From Rhodobacteraceae bacterium UBA3069 (GTDB lineage Bacteria > Pseudomonadota > Alphaproteobacteria > Rhodobacterales > Rhodobacteraceae): DNA of 50,489 nucleotides. The notes below the pieces were generated by a model. It ran no database searches, was not told the DNA's origin, and saw only the letters and a list, made by a program, of their open reading frames with translations. The position numbers were made by a program, and so were the translations under genes. The stretch covers positions 1 through 50,489 of the forward strand of contig DFBX01000039.1 of NCBI GenBank assembly GCA_002366795.1. Direction: 5' to 3'. Of the stretch, positions 38,160 to 46,298 are shown piece by piece (the first letter of the stretch is position 1; every line of letters begins with the position of its first letter).

Positions 38160-40085
38160 ATGAGCGAAAGACCCAGCACACCGCTTCTTGATACGGTGAA
38201 CGTGCCCGCCGATATGAAGCGGCTGACTGATGCGCAGTTGCACCAGCTGGCGCAGGAACTGCGGGCTGAAACCATTTCGGTCGTGTCCGAAACCGGTGGC
38301 CACCTTGGCGCCGGGTTGGGTGTTGTTGAGCTGACCGTGGCGCTGCATGCCGTGTTCGACACCCCCAAGGACAAGCTGATCTGGGACGTATCGCACCAGT
38401 CCTATCCGCATAAAATCCTGACCGGGCGGCGTGACCGCATCCGCACCCTGCGCCAAAAGGGCGGGCTGTCGGGGTTCACCAAGCGTTCGGAATCGCCCTA
38501 TGACCCGTTCGGTGCGGCGCATAGCTCTACCTCGATTTCCGCGGCCTTGGGTTTTTCCGTGGCGCGTGATCTGGGCGGCACTGCGCCCGGCGGGCTGGGC
38601 GACGCGATTGCCGTGATCGGTGACGGGTCGATGTCCGCCGGCATGGCGTTCGAGGCGATGAATAACGCGGGCCATCTGGGCAAACGCCTGTTCGTGATCC
38701 TGAATGATAACGAGATGTCGATCGCGCCCCCCGTTGGCGCGCTGTCGTCCTATCTGTCGCGGCTTTACGCGGGCGAGCCGTTTCAAGAGCTGAAAGCCGC
38801 CGCCAAGGGCGCCGTGTCCCTGCTGCCGCCGCCGTTCCGTGAAGGGGCCAAGCGCGCCAAGGACATGCTGAAGGGCATGACCGTCGGCGGCACCATGTTC
38901 GAGGCGCTTGGCTTTTCCTATCTTGGCCCCATAGATGGGCATGACCTTGACCAATTGCTGCCCGTACTGCGCACCGTTCAGGCGCGTGCGAATGGGCCGA
39001 TGCTGATCCATGTGCTGACAAAAAAGGGCAAGGGTTACGCCCCGGCCGAGGCGGCGCGCGACAAGGGTCATGCCACCGCCAAGTTCAACGTGCTGACTGG
39101 CGAGCAGAAGAAAGCGCCGTCCAACGCGCCCTCCTATACCTCGGTTTTCGCTGATGCCCTTCTGGATCACGCCGCCGAAGACAGCCGGATTTGCGCCATC
39201 ACCGCCGCCATGCCCGATGGCACCGGGCTGAACCTGTTTGCCGAACGCTACCCCTCGCGGCTGTTCGATGTGGGGATTGCTGAACAACACGCCGTGACCT
39301 TTTCCGCCGGGCTTGCCGCAGGCGGGCTGCGGCCGTTCTGCGCGCTTTATTCCACTTTCCTGCAACGCGGGTATGACCAGGTGGTGCATGATGTGGCGAT
39401 CCAGCGCCTGCCGGTGCGTTTTGCCATAGACCGCGCCGGGCTGGTGGGGGCCGATGGGGCGACCCATGCGGGGGCCTTCGACACCGCCTTCATGGCGAAC
39501 CTGCCGGGCATGGTGGTCATGGCCGCCGCGGACGAGGCCGAATTGAAGCACATGGTCGCCACCGCCGTCGCCCATGACGAGGGGCCGATCGCCTTCCGCT
39601 ATCCGCGCGGTGAAGGCACCGGCGTCGATATGCCCGAACGCGGCGAGGTTCTGGAAATCGGCAAGGGGCGGATGATCCGTAAAGGCTCTAACGTGGCGAT
39701 TCTGTCCTTTGGCACCCGCCTGTCCGAGGTGATGACCGCTTGCGAGTCTTTGGACGCCAAGGGGATCTGCCCCACCGTGGCCGATGCCCGTTTTGCCAAA
39801 CCGCTTGACCGCGACCTGATCCTTGAACTTGCCGCTGAACACGAGGCGCTGATCACGATTGAAGAGGGCGCAGTGGGCGGTTTCGGCAGCCATGTCGCGC
39901 AATTGCTGGCAGACGAGGCCGTGTTCGACACCGGCCTGAAATTCCGCTCCATGGTCCTGCCTGACATCTTCATCGACCAATCCAGCCCCGCCGATATGTA
40001 TGCCACCGCCGGCCTGAACGCCGAGGATATCGAAGCCAAGGTGCTAGATGTCATGGGCGTTGCCAGCATTGGCAAGACGGGTTGA
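38160..40085 (+). CDS. dxs: 1-Deoxy-D-xylulose-5-phosphate synthase Dxs
   Basis: A 641-residue thiamine-diphosphate enzyme, standard length, that joins pyruvate and glyceraldehyde 3-phosphate in the first step of the MEP isoprenoid pathway. Key motifs are TGGHLGAGLGVVELTVALH (46-63, with His48), GDGSMSAGM with NNAG (TPP-Mg site, 154-170), DVGIAEQHAVTFSAGLA and the C-terminal transketolase domain. ATG 38160 follows GGGAGGG. It supplies precursors for IspA just upstream. Confidence 0.98.
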   Translation: MSERPSTPLLDTVNVPADMKRLTDAQLHQLAQELRAETISVVSETGGHLGAGLGVVELTVALHAVFDTPKDKLIWDVSHQSYPHKILTGRRDRIRTLRQKGGLSGFTKRSESPYDPFGAAHSSTSISAALGFSVARDLGGTAPGGLGDAIAVIGDGSMSAGMAFEAMNNAGHLGKRLFVILNDNEMSIAPPVGALSSYLSRLYAGEPFQELKAAAKGAVSLLPPPFREGAKRAKDMLKGMTVGGTMFEALGFSYLGPIDGHDLDQLLPVLRTVQARANGPMLIHVLTKKGKGYAPAEAARDKGHATAKFNVLTGEQKKAPSNAPSYTSVFADALLDHAAEDSRICAITAAMPDGTGLNLFAERYPSRLFDVGIAEQHAVTFSAGLAAGGLRPFCALYSTFLQRGYDQVVHDVAIQRLPVRFAIDRAGLVGADGATHAGAFDTAFMANLPGMVVMAAADEAELKHMVATAVAHDEGPIAFRYPRGEGTGVDMPERGEVLEIGKGRMIRKGSNVAILSFGTRLSEVMTACESLDAKGICPTVADARFAKPLDRDLILELAAEHEALITIEEGAVGGFGSHVAQLLADEAVFDTGLKFRSMVLPDIFIDQSSPADMYATAGLNAEDIEAKVLDVMGVASIGKTG

Positions 40086-40136
40086 TCTTGCGCGCATAGG
40101 GGGTAACAGTTGGCGTGAAACAACAGTGAGTTGCCC

Positions 40137-41055
40137 ATGCCGATCCCCGATTACCAGACCCTGATGCGCCCGGTTTTGGCCGCTTTCCGGCAAGGCCCGC
40201 GCAAGGTGCAGGACATTCTGCCAGAACTGATTGCCGAATTCAGCCTGACGCGGGAAGAGGCAGAGGAATTGATTCCCAGCGGTAAATAAACCCTCGTCGC
40301 CAACCGCGCCCATTGGGCACGCACTTACCTGTCCAAGGCCGGCTTGCTCACCTCTCGGAAACGGGGCGTTCACCAGATTACCGATTTGGGCCGCAAGGCG
40401 CTGGCCGATCACCCGGACAGGATCGACAACTCGGTTCTCAAGGCATTCGGTGACTTCGAGAGTTGGCGCATTTCCTCGACACCTTCTACAAATTCAGACC
40501 CTATTCCGGCTTTAAATGGCTCTGACACCGAAACGCCCGAGGACCAGATCGATACTCTGGCCCGTCGCATTCACGACCTTCTGGCGGCGGAACTGCTGGA
40601 GGCTGTGCTAGGCCATCACTCCCGCCCGGTTCGAACAGCTTATCGTCGATCTGCTGATTGCCATGGGCTATGGCGGTGGCGATCCGGCGATGGGGCGGCA
40701 GATTGGTCGTTCGGGTGATGGCGGCATTGACGGGGTCATCAACGAGGACGCGTTGGGACTTGATGCGGTCTATATCCAAGCCAAGCGGTATGCGCCCGAA
40801 AACAAGGTTGGCCGCCCCGCCTTGCAGGCTTTTGTTGGCTCGCTCACGGGCGAGGGCGCGTCCAAGGCTGTGTTCGTCACCACCTCGGATTTTTCGACCG
40901 AGGCAAAGGGTTACGTCGAAAAGGTCCAGCAGCGCATCGTGCTGATCAACGGCGATCGTTTGGCGCGGCTGATGATCCAGAATGGGGTCGGGGTGCGGGT
41001 GCGGCGCAGCTATCATATCTCCTCGGTGGACGAGGATTATTTCGCTGACATCTAG
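40137..41055 (+). pseudogene. mrr: mrr-type restriction endonuclease, broken by a stop codon and a frameshift
   Basis: A contiguous Mrr-like protein of about 305 codons can be read only with two corrections. The first 50 residues (MPIPDYQTLMRPVLAAF to EELIPSGK) end at TAA 40287-40289, where a C-to-T change from CAA (Gln) would explain the stop. The same frame resumes with TLVANRAHWARTYLSKAGLL. Near 40608-40611 one extra base shifts the frame: removing it gives EAVLAITPARFEQLIVDLL. The C-terminal catalytic domain has SGDGGIDGVI, DAVYIQAKRY and GVFVTTSDF-like FVTTSDF. The family cuts modified DNA; here it should be inactive. Confidence 0.88.
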
Positions 41056-41648
41056 ACCAGCCAGACCGCCAGCCCGGCCAAGGTGCCGGTAAAGGCGAAC
41101 CCCGCCAGCACGAATAGCCCATCGCGCGCCAGTATCCGGACCGAGAACAACGATATCGCGAAAGCGCCGGTCGAGGTGACGAAGGGCAGGATTTCCAGCA
41201 GCGGCAGCACCGCGCAAATGGCCAGTGCGATCAAAAGCGGAATCAGCTTCAGCGGCCAGCGTGTCAGCCAGCCAAGGCGGCGATGCGTATGTCGGTCAAT
41301 CCAGGCGGCTGGCTTGCGAATCCAGCCCACCGATTTCGACAGGCGATGACCTGGCACCTGCCTGCGCAGCAAAAACTCCGGCAGCCAAATATGACGTTTT
41401 CCCACCATGGATTGCACCACGGTCAGCGACATGATGATCGTACCAATGGTGGGCACGCCGGGAATGCCTGACAGGGGCGAGACAAGCAACAAAGCTGGCA
41501 CCAACAGCAGCGGCGCAAAGGAAGTCTCGCCCAACTCGTGCAGAATTTGACGAACGGTCACGGTCTGCCGCTCTGCCGCGCGGTCCAGTGAATCGAGTAT
41601 GCTGGAAAGATGTGCGGGGGCCGGACGTTCTGTCATGCTTTGGCTCAT
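41052..41648 (-). CDS. ExoD-family exopolysaccharide-synthesis protein
   Basis: A 198-residue membrane protein. An N-terminal cytoplasmic helix (LSSILDSLDRAAERQTVTVRQILHELGETSF) is followed by about four hydrophobic segments and the motifs PLSGIPGVPTIGTIIM and LPEFLLRRQV. These match ExoD, named for a rhizobial exopolysaccharide phenotype; the biochemical role is unknown. Its stop overlaps the end of the mrr pseudogene by 4 nt (convergent). The start at 41648 lacks a strong ribosome site, and Met5 (41636) is an alternative. Confidence 0.88.
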   Translation of the reverse strand: MSQSMTERPAPAHLSSILDSLDRAAERQTVTVRQILHELGETSFAPLLLVPALLLVSPLSGIPGVPTIGTIIMSLTVVQSMVGKRHIWLPEFLLRRQVPGHRLSKSVGWIRKPAAWIDRHTHRRLGWLTRWPLKLIPLLIALAICAVLPLLEILPFVTSTGAFAISLFSVRILARDGLFVLAGFAFTGTLAGLAVWLV

Positions 41649-41667
41649 CTTTCGGTCAAATCAGTCT

Positions 41668-42504
41668 CTATTCCAGTGCAATCAGGGCATTCAGCCCCTC
41701 GCGATAGGTCGGATAGCGCAGCGAAACAGCCAGGTCCTCCTTGATCCGGTCATTCCGCACGCGCTTGAATTCAGCATAGAAACTCCGCGCCATGGGGCTA
41801 AGTTCCGCTTGGCCGAATGGAACCTCCGGCGGGATCGGCAAGCCAAGCAGTTTGGCGGCATAGGCGATCACGTCCTGCGGCGGGGCGGGGTCGTCGTCGC
41901 AGACATTATAGGCCGTTCCGGGGTTCGGGGCGTGCATCGAGGCATGTAGAACCTGCGCAATATCCTCGACATGAGTGCGCGAAAACACCTGACCCTCTTT
42001 GATGATCCGCCGCGCGGTTCCGTTGCGCACCTTGGCAAAGGGACCACGCCCGGGGCCGTAAATGCCTGCCAGCCGGAAAATATGCAGCGGCAGATTTGTG
42101 TCTTGCCATGCTGCTTCAGCCGCGACGCGGGCTTTCCCGCGCTTTGTGGAAGGGGTCAGGGGCGTATTCTCATTCACCCACTCGCCGCCGTGATCGCCAT
42201 AGACACCCGTGGTGGAAAGGTAGCCGACCCATTCAGGCGTCATTCGCGCCAGTGCTGCGCCGTATTCGGCCAGAACCGGATCGCCATTTTCATCCGGTCC
42301 GGCGGACACAAGAATATGGCTGGCAGAGGCGAATTCAGTCGGAATAGGGTCTTTCCATAGCAGGGGGGTGATACCCTCTGCCCGCAGTGCGCCGGCCTTG
42401 TCTGCGTTACGGGTGGTGCCCAAAATAGCCCATTCCGGACCAAGCCGACGGGCCAGTTCGCGGGCGGTATATCCATGCCCGAAAGAGATCAGTTTTTTAT
42501 CCAT
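41668..42504 (-). CDS. NAD-dependent epimerase/dehydratase-like (YeeZ-type) protein
   Basis: A 278-residue atypical SDR. The N-terminal motif SFGHGYTARELARRL stands in place of GxxGxxG, and TRNADKAGALRAEGI follows. STTGVYGDHGGEWVNE includes the Thr-Tyr region, and FRLAGIYGPGRGPFAK matches the YeeZ/atypical SDR group. ATG 42504 (MDKKLISFGHG) is chosen rather than the upstream TTG at 42513. The substrate is unknown. It lies 19 nt upstream of exoD, possibly in one transcript, and diverges from the paa operon. Confidence 0.85.
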   Translation of the reverse strand: MDKKLISFGHGYTARELARRLGPEWAILGTTRNADKAGALRAEGITPLLWKDPIPTEFASASHILVSAGPDENGDPVLAEYGAALARMTPEWVGYLSTTGVYGDHGGEWVNENTPLTPSTKRGKARVAAEAAWQDTNLPLHIFRLAGIYGPGRGPFAKVRNGTARRIIKEGQVFSRTHVEDIAQVLHASMHAPNPGTAYNVCDDDPAPPQDVIAYAAKLLGLPIPPEVPFGQAELSPMARSFYAEFKRVRNDRIKEDLAVSLRYPTYREGLNALIALE

Positions 42505-42539
42505 ATGGCACAATTGGTTGCGCCGTCGCCAAGATCAAG

Positions 42540-42577
42540 TGTTACAAAAATTGTTTTACGCTTCAGTCTTTGTAACA
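42540..42577. promoter_or_regulatory. Perfect 9-bp inverted repeat in the paa promoter
   Basis: TGTTACAAA (42540-42548) and TTTGTAACA (42569-42577) are exact complements separated by 20 nt. They lie 33 nt before the paaA start and on the divergent side of the epimerase gene. A TetR-type PaaR repressor controls paa operons in several bacteria; this could be its site, but no regulator gene is in the window. Confidence 0.55.
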
Positions 42578-42609
42578 TATAACATGTGCAGCGAACGGGA
42601 GGAGATCCA

Positions 42610-43593
42610 ATTTATAGCCAAGGTCTGATCGGTGCTGACGGCAGCACCGCCGAAACGCAGGAATTTCTGGATCGGTTCCAGACGCGCATCGACGCCGAGG
42701 AAAAAATCGAGCCCAACGACGCCATGCCCGAGGGCTATCGCCGCACGCTCGTCCGCCAGATCGGCCAGCACGCGCATAGCGAAATCGTCGGGATGCTGCC
42801 CGAGGGCAATTGGATCACCCGCGCGCCCAGCTTGCGTCGAAAGGCCGCTTTGCTGGCCAAGGTGCAGGACGAGGGCGGGCACGGTCTTTACCTTTATTCC
42901 GCGGCTGAAACGCTGGGTGTGTCGCGCGAGCAAATGACCGAGGAATTGCTGTCCGGCAAGGCAAAGTATTCGTCGATCTTCAACTATCCGACCCTGTCCT
43001 GGGCTGACATTGGCATGATCGGCTGGCTGGTGGATGGTGCTGCGATCATGAACCAGATTCCGCTGTGCCGTTGTTCCTTTGGACCTTATGCCCGTGCGAT
43101 GATCCGTGTCTGTAAGGAGGAATCGTTCCACCAGCGGCAGGGGTACGAGATTGTCATGACGCTGGCCCAAGGCAGCCCCGAGCAAAAGGAAATGGCGCAG
43201 GACAGTCTGAACCGTTGGTGGTGGCCTTCGATCATGATGTTCGGCCCGCATGACGCGGACAGCCAGCACTCGGACCAGTCAATGGCGTGGAAGATCAAGC
43301 GCTTTACGAATGACGAGCTGCGCCAGAAATTCATCGACGCAACCGTGCCGCAGGCCGAATACCTTGGCCTGACCATTCCTGATCCCGATCTGAAATGGAA
43401 CGAGGAAAAGGGCGGTTACGATCATGGTGTGATCGACTGGGACGAGTTCTGGCGCGTGGTCAAAGGGCATGGCCCGATGGCGCGCGACCGTGTGGCCGCC
43501 CGCAAGAAGGCGTGGGACGATGGTGCCTGGGTTCGTGAGGCCGCACTGGCCCATGCCGAGAAACGCCGCGCGCGAAAGATTGCAGTGGAATAG
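42610..43593 (+). CDS. paaA: 1,2-Phenylacetyl-CoA epoxidase subunit PaaA
   Basis: The 327-residue catalytic subunit of the di-iron epoxidase that makes the ring-epoxide of phenylacetyl-CoA. Iron-site helices are seen at HAHSEIVG (Glu58) and KVQDEGGHGLYLYSAAETLG (Glu88, His91), with CKEESFHQRQG for the second half. The best start is ATT 42610 (MYSQGLIGADG): GGGAGGAG ends 5 nt upstream, and no ATG occurs near. The only in-frame conventional start, GTG 42586, has no ribosome site and translates through the Shine-Dalgarno sequence. It heads paaABCDE. Confidence 0.93.
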   Translation: MYSQGLIGADGSTAETQEFLDRFQTRIDAEEKIEPNDAMPEGYRRTLVRQIGQHAHSEIVGMLPEGNWITRAPSLRRKAALLAKVQDEGGHGLYLYSAAETLGVSREQMTEELLSGKAKYSSIFNYPTLSWADIGMIGWLVDGAAIMNQIPLCRCSFGPYARAMIRVCKEESFHQRQGYEIVMTLAQGSPEQKEMAQDSLNRWWWPSIMMFGPHDADSQHSDQSMAWKIKRFTNDELRQKFIDATVPQAEYLGLTIPDPDLKWNEEKGGYDHGVIDWDEFWRVVKGHGPMARDRVAARKKAWDDGAWVREAALAHAEKRRARKIAVE

Positions 43594-43611
43594 AGAATGA
43601 TCAGGCGGAAT

Positions 43612-43664
43612 GCGAGGGGCCAGCCCCTCGCGCTCCCCGGAGTATTTTCAGCAAAATGAAGGAG
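43612..43664 (+). repeat. Hairpin plus extragenic element, copy 2, between paaA and paaB
   Basis: GCGAGGGG-CCAG-CCCCTCGC (43612-43631) is a perfect 8-bp stem. It leads directly into CTCCCCGGAGTATTTTCAGCAAAATGAAGGAG, sharing the core of the element at 31908-31939. The final AAGGAG doubles as the paaB ribosome site. It could tune the paaA to paaB transcript ratio. Confidence 0.65.
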
Positions 43665-43670
43665 AGGGCG

Positions 43671-43955
43671 ATGTCGCAAGAGACTCCGCTTTGGGAAGTT
43701 TTCATCCGGCCCCGCAACGGGCTGAGCCACAAGCATGTCGGCTCTATCCACGCGGCGGACGAGGTATTGGCCTTGCAGGCGGCGCGTGACGTTTACACGC
43801 GGCGCGGCGAGGGAACGTCGATTTGGGTCGTGCCCTCGGCTGCGATTACTGCCAGCGATCCCGATCAGCAGGCCGAAAATTTCGAGCCGACCGCCGACAA
43901 GATATATCGCCACCCGACGTTCTACGAAATTCCCGACGAAGTGGGGCATATGTGA
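43671..43955 (+). CDS. paaB: 1,2-Phenylacetyl-CoA epoxidase subunit PaaB
   Basis: A 94-residue small subunit. LWEVFIRPRNGLSHKHVGSIHA is the family signature, and YRHPTFYEIPDEVGHM the usual end. It forms part of the PaaABCE multicomponent oxygenase. ATG 43671 is chosen over an in-frame ATG five codons upstream because AAGGAG lies 9 nt before it. Its stop overlaps the paaC ATG by 1 nt. Confidence 0.95.
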   Translation: MSQETPLWEVFIRPRNGLSHKHVGSIHAADEVLALQAARDVYTRRGEGTSIWVVPSAAITASDPDQQAENFEPTADKIYRHPTFYEIPDEVGHM

Positions 43956-44701
43956 TGGCCGTGCATGACGCGATTCTGGAGGTTGCCGACGATTGCTTGG
44001 TGCTTGGCCACCGGCTGAGCGAATGGTGCGGCCATGCCCCGATGCTGGAGGAGGACTTGGCCTTGCCCAACATGGCGCTGGACCTGATCGGCACGGCGCG
44101 GGTCCTGTATGACCGGGCGGGCGCTTTGGAAGGCAAGGGCCGGTCCGAGGATGATATGGCTTATCTGCGCGATGAGCGGGAGTATCGCAATTGCCTGCTG
44201 GTCGAGCGTCCCAATGGCGATTTCGCGCAGACCATGCTGCGCCAGTTGTTTTTTGCCGCCTTCATGCATCCCTTTTGGCAGGCTGCGCAGTCCAGCAAGG
44301 ACGAGGTGATTGCTGGTGTTGCGGGCAAGGCCGTCAAGGAGTTGGCCTATCATATCCGTCACGCGGGTGAATGGGTGGTTCGGCTGGGCGACGGGACCGA
44401 GGAAAGCGCCGTACGGATGCAGGCGGCGTTGCTGGCGCTGTCGATCTATGTCGAGGAGTTGTTCGAAAGTTCGCCCGCCGCGCAGGAGGCAGAGGCCGCT
44501 GGCATCCTGCCTGAACGCGCTGCCATGCGCGCCGCCTTTGACGCGACCATCGCCGAGGTGTTCACTCAAGCCGGGCTGGACATGCCCGAGGTGACCTTTC
44601 CCCAAACCGGTGGCCGCACTGGCCTGCATGGCGAGGGGCTTGGCCATATGCTGGCCGAAATGCAGTCGGTTCACCGCAGCTGTCCCGGCGTGACATGGTA
44701 A
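43955..44701 (+). CDS. paaC: 1,2-Phenylacetyl-CoA epoxidase subunit PaaC
   Basis: A 248-residue structural subunit with a ferritin-like four-helix fold related to PaaA. Its motifs are LGHRLSEWCGHAPMLEEDLALPNMALDLIG, RNCLLVERPNGDFAQTMLRQLFF and ELAYHIRHAGEWVVRLGDGTEESA. The full iron site of PaaA is not expected here. ATG 43955 shares one base with the paaB stop, and its 3' end overlaps paaD by 7 nt, so translation is tightly coupled. Confidence 0.96.
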   Translation: MAVHDAILEVADDCLVLGHRLSEWCGHAPMLEEDLALPNMALDLIGTARVLYDRAGALEGKGRSEDDMAYLRDEREYRNCLLVERPNGDFAQTMLRQLFFAAFMHPFWQAAQSSKDEVIAGVAGKAVKELAYHIRHAGEWVVRLGDGTEESAVRMQAALLALSIYVEELFESSPAAQEAEAAGILPERAAMRAAFDATIAEVFTQAGLDMPEVTFPQTGGRTGLHGEGLGHMLAEMQSVHRSCPGVTW

Positions 44702-45189
44702 GCGCTGAAACCCTGACACAAAAGGCCGCGTGGAATGCCGCAGCTGCGGTCCCTGACCCCGAGGTGCCCTGCGTCACTGTGGCCGATCTGGGCATATTGC
44801 GCTGGATCAGGGTCGTAAATGGCATGGCGGTTGCAGGTGTCACCCCCACTTATTCGGGTTGTCCCGCGACACTTGCGATCGAGATGAGCATCGAGGCCGC
44901 ACTGCGTGACGCCGGTTTCGATGTAAGGATCGAACGTGTTCTGACCCCTGCCTGGACCACCGACTGGATCACCGAGGAAGGGCGCGAAAAGCTGCGCGCT
45001 TACGGCATCGCCCCGCCCGAAGAGGCGACGGGATCGGTTCGTGCCCTGTTCGGGGAAACCACCGTCACTTGCCCGAAATGCGACAGTACAGACACTGAAA
45101 AACTCTCGGAATTCGGATCGACAGCTTGCAAGGCACATTACCGTTGCCGCGCCTGCGCCGAACCGTTCGACTATTTCAAATGCATCTGA
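44695..45189 (+). CDS. paaD: PaaD (DUF59/MIP18-type Fe-S maturation factor of the epoxidase)
   Basis: A 164-residue protein. The N-terminal DUF59 domain has VPDPEVPCVTVADLGILRWI and YSGCPATLAIE. A C-terminal zinc-ribbon-like region follows: CPKCDSTDTE and later CKAHYRCRACAEPFDYFKCI. PaaD is thought to help mature metal centres of the phenylacetyl-CoA epoxidase complex. ATG 44695 overlaps paaC by 7 nt. paaE follows after 10 nt. Confidence 0.95.
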   Translation: MVSAETLTQKAAWNAAAAVPDPEVPCVTVADLGILRWIRVVNGMAVAGVTPTYSGCPATLAIEMSIEAALRDAGFDVRIERVLTPAWTTDWITEEGREKLRAYGIAPPEEATGSVRALFGETTVTCPKCDSTDTEKLSEFGSTACKAHYRCRACAEPFDYFKCI

Positions 45190-45199
45190 AGGAGCGCCC

Positions 45200-46231
45200 A
45201 TGTTCCGCGACCTTACCATCACCGACATTCGACCCGAAGGCAGCGATGCCGTACGCATCACCTTTGACACGCCCGAAGACATCGACTGGAAGCCGGGGCA
45301 ATACCTGACCCTGCGCAGCACGATCGACGGGCAGGATATCCGCCGTTCCTATTCCATCGCCTCTTTCCCGGATCAGCCGCTTTGCGTCGGGGTGAAGCGG
45401 GTCGATGGCGGGGCGTTTTCCACCTTTGCGCAGTCTCTAACCCGTGGAAAATCCGTGCAGGTCATGCAGCCCGAGGGGCGGTTTTGCCCACGCGGTGAAC
45501 AGACCCTTTTGCTGGTGGCTGCGGGGTCTGGCATCACGCCGATGATCTCTATCGCGGCAGAGGCGCTGGAGCGCGGGGCCGAGGTGACGCTTGTGTACGG
45601 CAATCGGAACTCTGGCTCGATCATGTTCAAGGATACGCTGGACGCGCTGAAAGACCGCTATATGGGCCAGTTCAACCTGATCCATATCCTCAGCCGTGAG
45701 CCGCAGGATGTCGAATTGCTGAATGGCCGCGTTTCAGGCGAGAAACTGCAACGCCTTGCCCGCGCCGGTGCGGTCGATCTGAACGCCGAAGGGGTATACC
45801 TTTGCGGACCCGGCGCGATGATCGACGACGTGGCCGTGATGCTTACGGGCGAGGGCGTGCCAGAAACCCGCATCCATCACGAACGCTTCTTCATGGAGGG
45901 CGAGGCACCCCGTGCGCCCTCGGTCGCCGCGCAAGAGGCCGCTGAGAAAGGCGCGCAGGTCGAGGTCGTGTTGGACGGCACCCGCCGCGTTTTCAACGTG
46001 GAAGAGGACGACGAAAACGTGTTGGACGCTGCCGCGCGGCAGGGTCTGGAATTACCCTATTCCTGCAAGGGCGGCATGTGCTGCACCTGCCGCTGCAAAG
46101 TGGCCGAGGGCGGCGCGGAAATGGCTGTGAATTACTCGCTGGAGCCATGGGAGTTGGAACAGGGCTTTACTCTCGCCTGTCAGACCCGTCCAACCACTGA
46201 AAAGCTGGTGCTGGATTTCGACGCCGCATGA
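45200..46231 (+). CDS. paaE: 1,2-Phenylacetyl-CoA epoxidase reductase PaaE
   Basis: A 343-residue reductase, standard length. An FAD/NADPH module comes first (RRSYSIAS for FAD; LLLVAAGSGITPMISIAAEAL and YGNRNSGSIMFKD for NADPH). A C-terminal plant-type 2Fe-2S domain follows, with ligands in SCKGGMCCTCRCKV and LACQTRP. It passes electrons from NADPH to PaaA. GAAGGAG lies 6 nt before ATG 45200. It is also called PaaK in some species. The rest of the pathway (paaG, paaH, paaZ, paaK ligase) is not in the window. Confidence 0.96.
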   Translation: MFRDLTITDIRPEGSDAVRITFDTPEDIDWKPGQYLTLRSTIDGQDIRRSYSIASFPDQPLCVGVKRVDGGAFSTFAQSLTRGKSVQVMQPEGRFCPRGEQTLLLVAAGSGITPMISIAAEALERGAEVTLVYGNRNSGSIMFKDTLDALKDRYMGQFNLIHILSREPQDVELLNGRVSGEKLQRLARAGAVDLNAEGVYLCGPGAMIDDVAVMLTGEGVPETRIHHERFFMEGEAPRAPSVAAQEAAEKGAQVEVVLDGTRRVFNVEEDDENVLDAAARQGLELPYSCKGGMCCTCRCKVAEGGAEMAVNYSLEPWELEQGFTLACQTRPTTEKLVLDFDAA

Positions 46232-46257
46232 TTTTGGCGCTGCATGAACGCTTGTCA

Positions 46258-46288
46258 AACCGGACCTGCGTCGCAAACGGGTCCGGTT
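46258..46288. terminator. Terminator between paaE and the permease gene
   Basis: AACCGGACC (46258-46266) pairs perfectly with GGTCCGGTT (46280-46288). T-rich sequence (GTTGCTTTG) follows on the plus strand. It serves the convergent paa (+) and permease (-) units. Confidence 0.8.
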
Positions 46289-46298
46289 GTTGCTTTGT

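Noticed and set aside
38064..39980. A 638-residue minus-strand frame over dxs
   Set aside because: It is a mirror of the dxs coding sequence, with no independent start signal.
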